Part shown: positions 18,788 through 27,061 of the stretch, piece by piece
How positions within the stretch are numbered: position 1 is the first letter of the stretch
Layout of the letters: every line of letters starts with the position of its first letter
From: Mariprofundus micogutta
GTDB taxonomy: Bacteria > Pseudomonadota > Zetaproteobacteria > Mariprofundales > Mariprofundaceae
Length of the DNA: 64,000 nt
Assembly (NCBI RefSeq): GCF_001895085.1
Contig: NZ_BDFD01000002.1
Coordinates: forward strand, 62,001-126,000
Direction: 5' to 3'
The notes under the pieces: model-generated
What the model saw: only the letters and a program-made list of their open reading frames with translations
What the model was told of the DNA's origin: nothing
The model's database searches: none
Made by a program: the position numbers and the translations under genes

Positions 18788-19369
18788 ATGAAACATGATC
18801 GCACCATACGTATCTTACATATATTCATCATCATCACTGTTTTCACTCAACTGCTGACCGAGTTGTTCATGCAGGTTCCCAAACCCGGAGAAAAAATTGA
18901 TCCACTTATGGGGCTGATCTTCTCTGCGCATGAAATTATGGGCATGGTCGTATTAACCATAGTCATCGTCTACCTGATGATCGTTGGCGATAAAGAAGAA
19001 CACCGCAGCAGACTGTTCCCCTGGTTAACAGCTGATGGCAGATCGGGTCTGATTTGTGAACTCAAACGCGATGTGCCCGGCTGGTTTAAGGGCATACTTT
19101 CAAAACCGGAAGATGCGCATCTGATTGCCGGCAGCGTACATGGGCTGGGTATTATACTGGCATTCCTGCTTGGTGCGACTGGCTGCATCATCTACCTCGG
19201 CATGAAACATGATGGCAGCATGCCTCCTGCAATCAAAAGTATCAGAGAGTTCCATGAGCTGCTTGGAACAACGATGTGGATCTTTGTCTGCGGACATTTA
19301 TTCATGGCTACGATGCATCAGATCAAAGGTCATCGTGTACTACAGGCTATGTTCAGTGGCGAAAAGTAA
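18788..19369 (+). CDS. Cytochrome b561-family membrane protein
   Basis: A 193-residue protein with four membrane segments, consistent with the bacterial b561/hydrogenase-type cytochrome b fold. Possible heme ligands are His11 (RILHIF), His48 (FSAHEIMG), a His in AGSVHGLG, and a His in CGHLFMA or FHELLG, as in the b561 group. It probably transfers electrons within the membrane, perhaps from quinol to a periplasmic cytochrome. It is transcribed divergently from the subunit-I-like gene, separated by 213 bases in which I see no clear site. Confidence 0.72.
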   Translation: MKHDRTIRILHIFIIITVFTQLLTELFMQVPKPGEKIDPLMGLIFSAHEIMGMVVLTIVIVYLMIVGDKEEHRSRLFPWLTADGRSGLICELKRDVPGWFKGILSKPEDAHLIAGSVHGLGIILAFLLGATGCIIYLGMKHDGSMPPAIKSIREFHELLGTTMWIFVCGHLFMATMHQIKGHRVLQAMFSGEK

Positions 19370-19482
19370 CAGATCAGGGTTAACATTCTGAGCAATCAAA
19401 GCTATGATGGAATCATACTGGCAGATTCCCTTCAGCGGCATAACAGGCTGAATAAAGCAGCAGCGCCTTAAAAGGAGCATTG

Positions 19483-20529
19483 ATGAGGAAGGTTTTTACC
19501 AATTGGGCAAATCTAAGCAGTCATGCAGGTGCGATGTTGATGGCGCCAGCCGTGCTCGCCATTGGTGTTCTGGCCTACAGCCATTTTTCCTGGAATAAAC
19601 AGATGATCGAAGAGGCTCCTCTGCTTGATGTGGTGATGGAAATCAAGGTGGAACTGGAACGCACCCATATGCGTCTGCACGAAGTCGAACGGGGCATGAT
19701 TATTTTACCCGCCATCACTGAGCAGAAGGTTTTGCAGGAACAGCATGATCATATCATTTATAATATCGACCAAACGTTTGAATCTCTTGCCAACCTCGAT
19801 ACCTATATCGCCCAGTTACTAACCGGCACCACCATCATGGGAAATGTCACACTCAGCCATGTAGAGGCGAAAAAGAGTACCGATGCCGAGCTGAATGAAG
19901 ATCTTGAAAAACTGAAGGCTGCCATTACCACCCTCAAAGAGTATCTGACTGCCAACCTGCAAGGCGATGCCTACCAGTCTTTCATCTATGATTCTGAAAA
20001 TGACATGATGTTTGATGATGCACAGGAAATTGCTCAGTCGGCTGATGATCGAGTGCATGAAATCATCAAGGAAAAACTGTCTCTGCAACGCAGGGTTTTC
20101 CTGCTGTTTGTCATTTTCTTTACACTGTTAAGCGGCTATTTTGTTCTGAAGTGGAAGCAACTAAAGGACAGGCATCATAATGATCTGGCAGACCTCTATC
20201 TCTCAGTTCAGGCAATCGATCAATCAGATGAAGCCATTATTATTGCTGACCGCAATGGCATTATTGACCTTGTAAACAGCCGCTTCTGTGAAGTAACCGG
20301 TTACGAGAGTGAAGATGTCATCGCGCAGGAACTCTCCATTCTCGACACTGGCGAACACTCCATCGCCAATGATGCACTGCCCTTTGTACTGGAGGGGATG
20401 AAATGGCAACTGGAAGTCAGCTGCAAAGGCAAGAATGGTGGCAATTACCGTTCTCACACAACGATTCATCCAATCAGGGATAGAGCCGACAATGTTGCTT
20501 TTTGTGAAATCAGGCAGACAATCCTTTAA
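19483..20529 (+). CDS. Membrane sensory protein with periplasmic helical domain and PAS domain
   Basis: A 348-residue protein starting at ATG 19483, with an AAAGGAG site 5 bases before it. TM1 is about residues 19-38, followed by a periplasmic helical domain of about 160 residues of the four-helix sensor type, TM2 near 205-220, then a cytoplasmic PAS domain (about 240-345: ADRNGIIDLVNSRFCEVTGY). No kinase, methyl-accepting, GGDEF or HTH output is present and the protein stops right after the PAS domain. It may act with a separate partner. A truncated chemoreceptor or kinase is the alternative. Confidence 0.7.
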   Translation: MRKVFTNWANLSSHAGAMLMAPAVLAIGVLAYSHFSWNKQMIEEAPLLDVVMEIKVELERTHMRLHEVERGMIILPAITEQKVLQEQHDHIIYNIDQTFESLANLDTYIAQLLTGTTIMGNVTLSHVEAKKSTDAELNEDLEKLKAAITTLKEYLTANLQGDAYQSFIYDSENDMMFDDAQEIAQSADDRVHEIIKEKLSLQRRVFLLFVIFFTLLSGYFVLKWKQLKDRHHNDLADLYLSVQAIDQSDEAIIIADRNGIIDLVNSRFCEVTGYESEDVIAQELSILDTGEHSIANDALPFVLEGMKWQLEVSCKGKNGGNYRSHTTIHPIRDRADNVAFCEIRQTIL

Positions 20530-20556
20530 GAATTCTCTGAGATATTCAGAATCCAT

Positions 20557-20579
20557 GCAGGCCACAGATGATGGCCTGC
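20557..20579. terminator. Hairpin after the PAS sensor gene
   Basis: A perfect 8-bp inverted repeat (GCAGGCCA/TGGCCTGC) with a 7-base loop starts 27 bases past the stop. No T-run follows, so factor-independent termination is doubtful. The rest of the 183-base gap up to the convergent gene shows nothing else I can name. Confidence 0.35.
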
Positions 20580-20712
20580 CAAAATCATGTATGCAAAAAA
20601 AGTAGAGATATAAACCTGATCGCAATAGCGCGATTTATACAAGTATAATCCAACACATAACTATTAGAGTTTTCTCTGCGGGTTAATGCTTATTTGCGAT
20701 TAGCCTGAAGCC

Positions 20713-21510
20713 TTAACCTTCTGGCTTTTCCTTTTTATCATGTTTGGTTACAAGCTCCATACCCATTTCACGCAGCTGTTCTGCGAAGGCATCATTGCTC
20801 TCTGCCATTTCAGAAATCAGGTCGATCGGAAAAGCAAATGCCAGCACATTGTCTTTAGCAACCACGTCGGCGACCGGTAGACTTAATCCGGCTGCAGACA
20901 CCTCACCAAAAATATGCCCGGCCTGAATTGTGGCGACAAATTCACCATCCCGGACAACATCAGCCTCACCTTTAGCCAGCAGGAACAGGTAATAATTGAA
21001 TTCCCCCTGCTTAATCAGAGCTACACCGGGCTCAACTTCCATCACCGTTGATTTTTCTGCCATATGCATGCGGGCATCTTCAGGCAATGAATGGAAAAGT
21101 GTATGACCGGCAACGAGTTTGTTCAGATCATCTGCTGAACCTTCAGCGCGTACCACCTTCATCCATTTGCTATCATCATAGCGCACCAGAGAGGCACTGT
21201 GAGTAGCCCCCTCCATAATCAGGAACATGGCAAAGGCCATATACAGAGAATCGATTAACAGCCCGAATATGGCGGCAAAAACAAGAATGCTGACCCAGCG
21301 CAAAATATTCGAGTCCGCTTCATGTTTCAGATAAGTGAAAAACATGCCACCTGCCGGAATAAATATCAGAGTGGCAAAAGCCAGTTCAAGGTTGTAACCA
21401 AGATCATAAATACCCAACGCGGTAAAAATACCGCTCAAGGCAAGCTTGATAAAAAGCTTCCAGTCATGCTTGTTAGCACCGGATATATGCTCCTTGGCTA
21501 GCAGATCCAT
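20713..21510 (-). CDS. Membrane protein with cyclic-nucleotide-binding-like domain
   Basis: A 265-residue protein. Residues about 20-110 hold three or four hydrophobic segments; residues about 130-250 form a cNMP-binding (CRP/FNR-type) beta-roll: HTLFHSLPED, VALIKQGEFNYYLFLLAKGEADV and GHIFGEVSAAG, which corresponds to the phosphate-binding cassette position. There is no channel pore motif or DNA-binding helix. Ligand unknown. It is followed by, and in the same direction as, nothing close; the CuA-type gene lies 37 bases upstream, so the two are probably cotranscribed and it may tune respiratory activity. Confidence 0.75.
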   Translation of the reverse strand: MDLLAKEHISGANKHDWKLFIKLALSGIFTALGIYDLGYNLELAFATLIFIPAGGMFFTYLKHEADSNILRWVSILVFAAIFGLLIDSLYMAFAMFLIMEGATHSASLVRYDDSKWMKVVRAEGSADDLNKLVAGHTLFHSLPEDARMHMAEKSTVMEVEPGVALIKQGEFNYYLFLLAKGEADVVRDGEFVATIQAGHIFGEVSAAGLSLPVADVVAKDNVLAFAFPIDLISEMAESNDAFAEQLREMGMELVTKHDKKEKPEG

Positions 21511-21547
21511 ATACTGTTACATTCCTTATGTCTCAACATAGGATTGA

Positions 21548-22096
21548 TTATGACCCGTCAGAAGGCTTATGGACAGCAGCATTTTCCGTAATGATGATTT
21601 TCCCCACCATACCGGCATGGCCTGAACCGCAAAATTGCCCACAAATCAAATCAAATGTGCCTGCTGCAGAGGGAGAAAACTCTATCGTTTTGAATTCACC
21701 GACTTTGATTCGGTTCATCAGCCTCAATTCACGTACAACAATGGCATGCTTCATATCCAGTGTAGCAAGATGCAGGCGATATTTTTCACCCTGCTCAAGC
21801 TCCAGTGTGAATTTTCCCCAATCGTAGTTCTTGGCCAGCAGGTAAACATCAGAACCAGCTGGCGGGTGTACGATGGGCATATCTCCATCATGACGCACGG
21901 TATATTTGGCCACCATGGCATCGACTTTTTCTTTGAAACCCACCAGTTCCGACTCGGCGATTTTGACCTTGGTTACAACAAAATCAGGGTTACTTGATTT
22001 CACCTTCATGAAAATAGGTATCAGAACAATGGCTCCAAACACCACTGTTAGCAGAATAAGTCTATAGTTTAACCCTTTCTTTGGAGCTTTACTCAT
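21548..22096 (-). CDS. Stand-alone CuA-domain protein (oxidase subunit II-like)
   Basis: A 182-residue protein with one N-terminal membrane segment (about residues 12-30) and a cupredoxin domain holding a complete CuA ligand set: His117, Cys152, Gln154, Cys156, His160 and Met163 in CGQFCGSGHAGM. Single-anchor subunit II is typical of B-type (ba3) oxidases, unlike the two-anchor CtaC encoded at 27 kb. It starts after AAAGGAATTC. No ordinary subunit I is adjacent; the divergent subunit-I-like protein at 17.2-18.6 kb is the only other candidate partner in the window. Confidence 0.85.
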   Translation of the reverse strand: MSKAPKKGLNYRLILLTVVFGAIVLIPIFMKVKSSNPDFVVTKVKIAESELVGFKEKVDAMVAKYTVRHDGDMPIVHPPAGSDVYLLAKNYDWGKFTLELEQGEKYRLHLATLDMKHAIVVRELRLMNRIKVGEFKTIEFSPSAAGTFDLICGQFCGSGHAGMVGKIIITENAAVHKPSDGS

Positions 22097-22222
22097 GTTG
22101 AATTCCTTTCATATCATTTAATTGCCGCATCTTACCTTTACCGACAAGCCCATACAAAATAAGATGCCCCACGCTAACATGTGCAGCCCTTGCACTAAAC
22201 CATAACAGGAAGGTATGAATTC

Positions 22223-22777
22223 ATGGCGAACCCGACGACTCCAATCTCCTCCAAAATGCTCATTTTGGCATTATTTGGCTTGCTTACAGCACTAGGCGGT
22301 GGCGCCGTCGTCATGCTCTATCTTGGTGCATTTGATGATCCTCAAGTGACTCGCCAGACAACCGAAAGCTATCGTATCGCTTATATCGAAAATAAAGGCT
22401 CATATTCCAACATCGAGCCTGTATTTAATCAGGTTGCAGAACATCTGAAAAAAGCTGAGATCGAACCTGGCACTGCATGTGCCTTGTACCTGAACAGTGT
22501 CTCTGAAGTAGCAGAAGAAGATCGCATCAGCAGAATCGGTTACATCGTAGGGCGTACCGATTATATCCCCTCACCTCTTGAAGAACTGGTTATCCCGTCT
22601 CGCGAAGTAGCTATCGCCACCTTCGAAGGTGGTACTCTGCTGGGATCACACAAGGCTTATAAAGCGATGCGGGACTGGTCCAGAGCAAATGGTTATCAGC
22701 TTTCTCTGCCTGCGCTTGAGATTTACCACAAAAATGGCGTAGTTGAATATCAGCTGCCTATTCATAAACAATACTAA
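22223..22777 (+). CDS. Membrane-anchored GyrI-like (SOUL/effector-binding fold) protein
   Basis: A 184-residue protein with an N-terminal membrane segment (about residues 11-32) followed by a GyrI-like small-molecule-binding domain: YRIAYIENKGSYSNIEPVF, then a repeat-like second half with EVAIATFEGG and a C-terminal YQLPI end. An AGGAAGG element precedes the ATG. Such domains bind small hydrophobic ligands or, as toxin antagonists, GyrA. With a membrane anchor and no DNA-binding part, a periplasmic binding role is an inference. Confidence 0.72.
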   Translation: MANPTTPISSKMLILALFGLLTALGGGAVVMLYLGAFDDPQVTRQTTESYRIAYIENKGSYSNIEPVFNQVAEHLKKAEIEPGTACALYLNSVSEVAEEDRISRIGYIVGRTDYIPSPLEELVIPSREVAIATFEGGTLLGSHKAYKAMRDWSRANGYQLSLPALEIYHKNGVVEYQLPIHKQY

Positions 22778-22885
22778 TCCGACTCTGGGGCCATTGGGAT
22801 CGCACCATCATCCCATCCGTCTGAAGAGATCAAAAGCCTCCAATCCGCTTTTACCTGCTCGAGCAAATACATTCCTAAACAGCAT

Positions 22886-22925
22886 CTTAAGGGGGCACTC
22901 TGATCATTCAGAGAGCCCCCTTAAG
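22886..22925. terminator. Long hairpin, bidirectional terminator candidate
   Basis: An 11-bp outer stem (CTTAAGGGGGC/GCCCCCTTAAG), one A-A mismatch and a 6-bp inner stem (CTCTGA/TCAGAG) with a TCAT loop. It lies between two converging genes and could serve both strands, although no long T-run follows on either side. Confidence 0.65.
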
Positions 22926-22947
22926 ACTTTCGCAATGAGACTGAACT

Positions 22948-23070
22948 TTAACCCGGGATATGCGAGAGCAGGTAGTAAAGGAACCAGGCAAATATTACGG
23001 CAGTAAGTCCAAGCCCGGTTAAAATCTTTTTCTTCTCTTTTGCTTTTTCTTCCTTACTCAAATCACTCAT
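22948..23070 (-). CDS. 40-residue single-span membrane protein
   Basis: A 40-codon frame missed by routine calling: ATG at 23070, TAA at 22948-22950. The product starts MSDLSKEEKAKEKKKI, highly charged, then one hydrophobic segment (TGLGLTAVIFAWFLYYLLSHIPG). An AGGAG site lies 6 bases before the ATG and the gene continues the SCO/Sel1 minus-strand series, with a terminator hairpin after it. The shape recalls small oxidase accessory subunits (CcoQ-type or ba3 subunit IIa), but no motif proves it. Confidence 0.7.
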   Translation of the reverse strand: MSDLSKEEKAKEKKKILTGLGLTAVIFAWFLYYLLSHIPG

Positions 23071-23123
23071 GTTCTACTCCTGTTCATTTATAAATATATC
23101 TACGATAGCAAGCTCAGTCAGTA

Positions 23124-23681
23124 TCAGTGCAGTGATTTACGCTTCACTTTCATATCATGCGGTATACTGGCCATCAGTTCACTGGACATGGCTTTAGCCT
23201 TGCCCATTTCATCAGGTGTCAGGCGCGGAGCAACTGCCCTCAAGCGTGTCTCCGAGTATCGGTCGCCCAGCGTAGTACCTACCCAAAACCAGGCCAGCGC
23301 CTTGATATGGCTGACTTCAACACCCTCACCTTTCACATGCATCTCACCGAGGTGGTATGCGGCTTTAGGATGACCACCCATGCCGGCCTTATATAACCAT
23401 TTAAACGCTTCATCGTAGCTCTGTTCAACCCCGTCCCCGCGCCCGTAGAGCAGACCAAGATAGTATTGAGCAGGTCGATTGCCTTGTTCAGCAGCCTCTC
23501 TGAACAGTGGCGCAGCTTTATCAAACTCTTTGGCAAAAGCGAGTGCCATGGCCTGATCTGCAATATCTTTGGCTGGATCATTTACATGCGTTGTTGGCGG
23601 AACTGCTGGAGCAGCAGGCTGTTCAGAACTACAGGCCAGCAATGTGAAAGTGATCAGTACAAGTGCAACTCTTTTGAACAT
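23124..23681 (-). CDS. Sel1-repeat lipoprotein
   Basis: The ATG at 23681 is chosen for its AGGAG site 7 bases upstream and because it opens into a lipoprotein signal (MFKRVALVLITFTLLACSS, lipobox LLAC). The 185-residue product carries Sel1-type TPR repeats (AAEQGNRPAQYYLGLLYGRGDGV, AGMGGHPKAAYHLGEMHVKGEGV). It should be a periplasmic protein-interaction scaffold. Its place between a SCO chaperone gene and the 40-residue membrane protein suggests a part in oxidase assembly, by position only. Confidence 0.78.
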   Translation of the reverse strand: MFKRVALVLITFTLLACSSEQPAAPAVPPTTHVNDPAKDIADQAMALAFAKEFDKAAPLFREAAEQGNRPAQYYLGLLYGRGDGVEQSYDEAFKWLYKAGMGGHPKAAYHLGEMHVKGEGVEVSHIKALAWFWVGTTLGDRYSETRLRAVAPRLTPDEMGKAKAMSSELMASIPHDMKVKRKSLH

Positions 23682-23706
23682 GTAAAAACTCCTGTTAGTC
23701 ATTTGT

Positions 23707-24300
23707 TCACCTGACAGCATCCGAAGGCAGGGCATTCAGCCATTTACGAAGTGCAATTGCAATATCGTCAGGCTTTGTACGATGACTCATGATGTCCACA
23801 GTCTTTCCATCACCATCAAGCAGGAACAGAAAGCTGCTGTGAGTCACTTCATATTTATTATCCGCCCTCTCGCCTTCTTTGAAAAATTCGACTTCAAAAA
23901 CACGAGCTGCTTTCTTGATCTCTTCAGCACTACCGCTCAGACCTATAAATTCCGGATTGAAATAAGCCAGATATCTATCCAGGTATTCAGCACTGTCACG
24001 TTCGGGATCAACCGTAACAAACAGCACCTTCACGCGTGCTGTATCAACGGGATCAAGCGTTCTCAGGGCAGATGCCACATTGTTCATCGTGGCAGGACAT
24101 ACATCCGGGCAATGGGTATAGCCGAAGAACAGCAGTACAATATTGTTACGATATTCTGATAATGAAACAGGGCCATCAACCGATTGCAGCGTGAAATCGT
24201 CACGTGTCACCTGCTCGGAAGAGCAGGAAGAGAGCAGTAATGTTGTTAAACCGATAAGCATGACTACAATATATCTACGGGCAGAAAAATTCATGCGCAT
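23707..24300 (-). CDS. SCO1/SenC-family copper chaperone lipoprotein
   Basis: A 197-residue SCO protein anchored as a lipoprotein (lipobox SSC, Cys26). The thioredoxin-like domain contains CPDVC (Cys64, Cys68) and the distal His in EVTHSSFLF. Whether translation begins at 24300 or 24294 (two ATGs two codons apart) is not decided by a ribosome site. It lies downstream of ctaB on the same strand, as is common in aa3-oxidase clusters. Confidence 0.9.
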   Translation of the reverse strand: MRMNFSARRYIVVMLIGLTTLLLSSCSSEQVTRDDFTLQSVDGPVSLSEYRNNIVLLFFGYTHCPDVCPATMNNVASALRTLDPVDTARVKVLFVTVDPERDSAEYLDRYLAYFNPEFIGLSGSAEEIKKAARVFEVEFFKEGERADNKYEVTHSSFLFLLDGDGKTVDIMSHRTKPDDIAIALRKWLNALPSDAVR

Positions 24301-24342
24301 ATTATAACATGGTAATTGATTAAACGGGAATGAATATCCCGT

Positions 24343-25233
24343 TTAGATCGAATCGATAATCATCACACCGAAAAGAAGAATCAGGTAAACAATCGAAAAT
24401 GCAAATACACGCATATCGCTATCACGCTCAGAACGATAGAAACGTACAGCTGTAAACAGGAACATTGAACTAAGGATAATTGATGCAGCAAGATAGATGG
24501 AACCGGCGATATCAAAATACCATGGTGTAATGGCTACAGGAATCAGCGCAAGCGTGTAGAGAAGAATGCGCAGTTTGGTTGCATAAACACCACAGGCAAC
24601 AGGAATGACTGGCACGTTGGCTTTTGCATAATCTTCACGATATTTCAGTGCCAGAGCCAATGCATGCGGCTGCTGCCATACCACCATAATGGCAAAGAGT
24701 ACCCATCCGGCAGCGCCCAGTTCATTGGTCACTGCTGCATAACCAACCATAGGTGGAACAGCACCGGCAATGCCTCCGAACTGATTGGCCCACGGCGTTC
24801 TGCGTTTCATCCACATGGTGTAAACACCCACGTAACCCACCACACCTACTGTAGTCACTATGGCTGTTAATGGATTTACCATGACTGCCATCAGGATCAG
24901 TGACGGAATTGTAAGAAGTAGTGCAACAATCAGAACTCGCTTTTCAGAAACTGCTCCGGCAGCCAGAGCACGATTCATCGTACGATTCATCAGCTTATCG
25001 ATATCACGATCATAATGATTATTAAGCATGCAAGAGCCGGCGGTGGCCAGACCCAGGGTCAGAAAAGTCCAGACAATCAGATCCCAGTTCGGCATGACGC
25101 CATGATTACCGAAATAGATGCCGGTAAGGGCTGCGACCAGTGTCAGGCCGACAATACCCGGTTTGCTCAGAGAGATGTAATCCGAGATGACAGATTTTGT
25201 TGAAACTTGTTGTTCCGCAATCGACTGATTCAT
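24343..25233 (-). CDS. ctaB: Protoheme IX farnesyltransferase (heme O synthase)
   Basis: CtaB adds a farnesyl group to heme B, giving heme O, the substrate of CtaA. The 296-residue product starts at ATG 25233 with a strong AAGGAGGGAG site; the frame runs on to 25338 but that part overlaps the oxidase terminator. It has the UbiA prenyltransferase motif NHYDRDIDKLMNRT, the second Asp-rich region WANQFGG and VVWQQPHALALALKYREDY, and about nine membrane segments. Together with ctaA it supplies heme A for the nearby aa3 oxidase. Confidence 0.94.
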   Translation of the reverse strand: MNQSIAEQQVSTKSVISDYISLSKPGIVGLTLVAALTGIYFGNHGVMPNWDLIVWTFLTLGLATAGSCMLNNHYDRDIDKLMNRTMNRALAAGAVSEKRVLIVALLLTIPSLILMAVMVNPLTAIVTTVGVVGYVGVYTMWMKRRTPWANQFGGIAGAVPPMVGYAAVTNELGAAGWVLFAIMVVWQQPHALALALKYREDYAKANVPVIPVACGVYATKLRILLYTLALIPVAITPWYFDIAGSIYLAASIILSSMFLFTAVRFYRSERDSDMRVFAFSIVYLILLFGVMIIDSI

Positions 25234-25300
25234 GTCGAAACTCCCTCCTTTGCTATTACGCTTGATCTGGAAAACAGTGAATGACTGCTTTCCGGATAAA

Positions 25301-25339
25301 GTATAAAAAAGAAAAGGTGGCCCCCCGAAGGAGGCCACC
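25301..25339 (-). terminator. Rho-independent terminator after ctaD
   Basis: Read on the minus strand, GGTGGCCTCC-TTCG-GGGG...GGCCACC is followed by TTTTCTTTTTT. It lies just past the ctaD stop and ahead of ctaB, so ctaB expression relies on read-through or its own promoter. Confidence 0.9.
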
Positions 25340-25353
25340 AGATCCGGTTTTAC

Positions 25354-27033
25354 TTAGTGATGCCCAGAAGTGCCAGGGTGTGGCTCAAACTCAGGCTTAG
25401 GATTGTCGATGAAGTTGTATGGATGCCAACCTTCAGGACAAATTACAGGTGTTGGGAAGTTACCCTGACCCGGAATAATTGCAGTAGCAGTGAATTCCAG
25501 AGATTCTGCGCCCCATGGGTTTGCAGAGGTAGCTTTCTCACCAGCAATCGCGCCTTGCAGCCAAGTAACGATCATCAGCAATGCAGATACGAACGTGATG
25601 TACAGACCGATGGTAGACCAGTGCTGTGCGTCAACGATAGTCGCATTGTTTTCGAACATAGCGTAATCCATGTAACGACGTGGCATACCTTCGATACCAG
25701 CGAAGTACAGTGGACCCATTACAATGTTCATACCGATGAAGAAACCAACAGCAGTCAGCTTGGTCATCGCAGTGTTACACATACGACCCGTCAGTTTAGG
25801 GAACCAGTAGAATACACCAGCGAAGATCGCCATACCGCCGGATACTGCCATCACATAGTGGAAGTGAGACATGATCACGTAGGAATCAGAGATACCGTAG
25901 TCAACTGCTGACAGTGCGTTTGGAATACCAGTCAGTGCGCCGATGATCAGCATCAGGAATGCGCCAACTGCCCAGTACATAGGACCTGTGTAACGGATAG
26001 TACCGCGGAACAGAGTACCAGTCAGAGACAGCATCAACAGACCGAATGGTAGTGAGATCAGCAGTGTGGTGAATGTCTGCAACAGACGCAGCCAGTCAGG
26101 CAGACCTGCAACGTATGCATGATGCACCCAAACGTCAGATGATACCGGGATGAACGCGATCACAGACCATACTGTTGCTTTGTAGTTGAACACGTCATTA
26201 CGTGCGGATACTGCAAAGATTTCGAACATGATGCCCATGAACGGCAGCAGGATTACGTAAACGGCAGGATGTGAGTAGAACCAGAACAGGTTCTGGTACA
26301 GCAGAACGTCGCCACCCACTTCAGGGTTGTAGAAGCCGAAGCCCAGATATTTATCCAGAGATAGCAGCAATACAGATGCAGCCAGTACTGGCACGAAAAT
26401 CAGCTGAATAACGTTTGCAGTGAATACACACCATACAGTCAAAGGCATCTGGAACCAGCCCATGCCTTTACAACGCATGAATGCAACAGTACAAGCCAGG
26501 TTAACCGCACCGAATACTGAAGACATACCGAGGATGATTACGATAGATGAATACATCGCAGTGTTACCAACAGCATCAGTCAGTGAGTAAGGTGGATAAC
26601 CAGTCCACATGCCGTTATATGAATCCGGAATAACCAGGTTCATCAGGGCCAGGATAATACCAGACCACAGCAGCCATACAGACATTGCGTTCACACGTGG
26701 GAAAGCCATATCTTTACCGCCAACCATGATAGGCACAGCCCAGTTAGCTACGAAGCCCAGAAGGGCAGGAATCTGGAAGCCCAGAATCATTACAGCGCCG
26801 TGCATAGTCAGCCACAGGTTGTAGATATCACCATTGTCGGTGATGTCCGGACCAACAGAGCCCAACTCAAGACGCATTGCGGATGCAGCAAGACCTGCTA
26901 CAACAAATGATGCAATTGCACCAATCAGGTACCAAACACCGATGACCTTATGGTCAAGGGTGAATACCCATTCTTTTACTGTTTTTGGCTGACCCGGTTT
27001 ACCATCCGGCTCATGTCCCATAAAACCACTCAT
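25354..27033 (-). CDS. ctaD: aa3-type cytochrome c oxidase subunit I (A2-like)
   Basis: The catalytic subunit of a heme-copper oxidase that reduces oxygen and pumps protons. Of 559 residues, about 12 membrane segments are seen. Ligands: low-spin heme His78 (TMHGAVM) and His392; heme a3 His390; CuB His255, His304 and His305. Tyr259 is the cross-linked Tyr. The helix VI motif is YSHPAVY, not the A1-type GHPEVY, so the D-channel Glu is replaced by the Tyr-Ser pair seen in A2 oxidases. It follows ctaC by 28 bases and ends in a terminator. Confidence 0.95.
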   Translation of the reverse strand: MSGFMGHEPDGKPGQPKTVKEWVFTLDHKVIGVWYLIGAIASFVVAGLAASAMRLELGSVGPDITDNGDIYNLWLTMHGAVMILGFQIPALLGFVANWAVPIMVGGKDMAFPRVNAMSVWLLWSGIILALMNLVIPDSYNGMWTGYPPYSLTDAVGNTAMYSSIVIILGMSSVFGAVNLACTVAFMRCKGMGWFQMPLTVWCVFTANVIQLIFVPVLAASVLLLSLDKYLGFGFYNPEVGGDVLLYQNLFWFYSHPAVYVILLPFMGIMFEIFAVSARNDVFNYKATVWSVIAFIPVSSDVWVHHAYVAGLPDWLRLLQTFTTLLISLPFGLLMLSLTGTLFRGTIRYTGPMYWAVGAFLMLIIGALTGIPNALSAVDYGISDSYVIMSHFHYVMAVSGGMAIFAGVFYWFPKLTGRMCNTAMTKLTAVGFFIGMNIVMGPLYFAGIEGMPRRYMDYAMFENNATIVDAQHWSTIGLYITFVSALLMIVTWLQGAIAGEKATSANPWGAESLEFTATAIIPGQGNFPTPVICPEGWHPYNFIDNPKPEFEPHPGTSGHH

Positions 27034-27061
27034 AAGTTTTCCTCCTCTATTATTTAATTAA

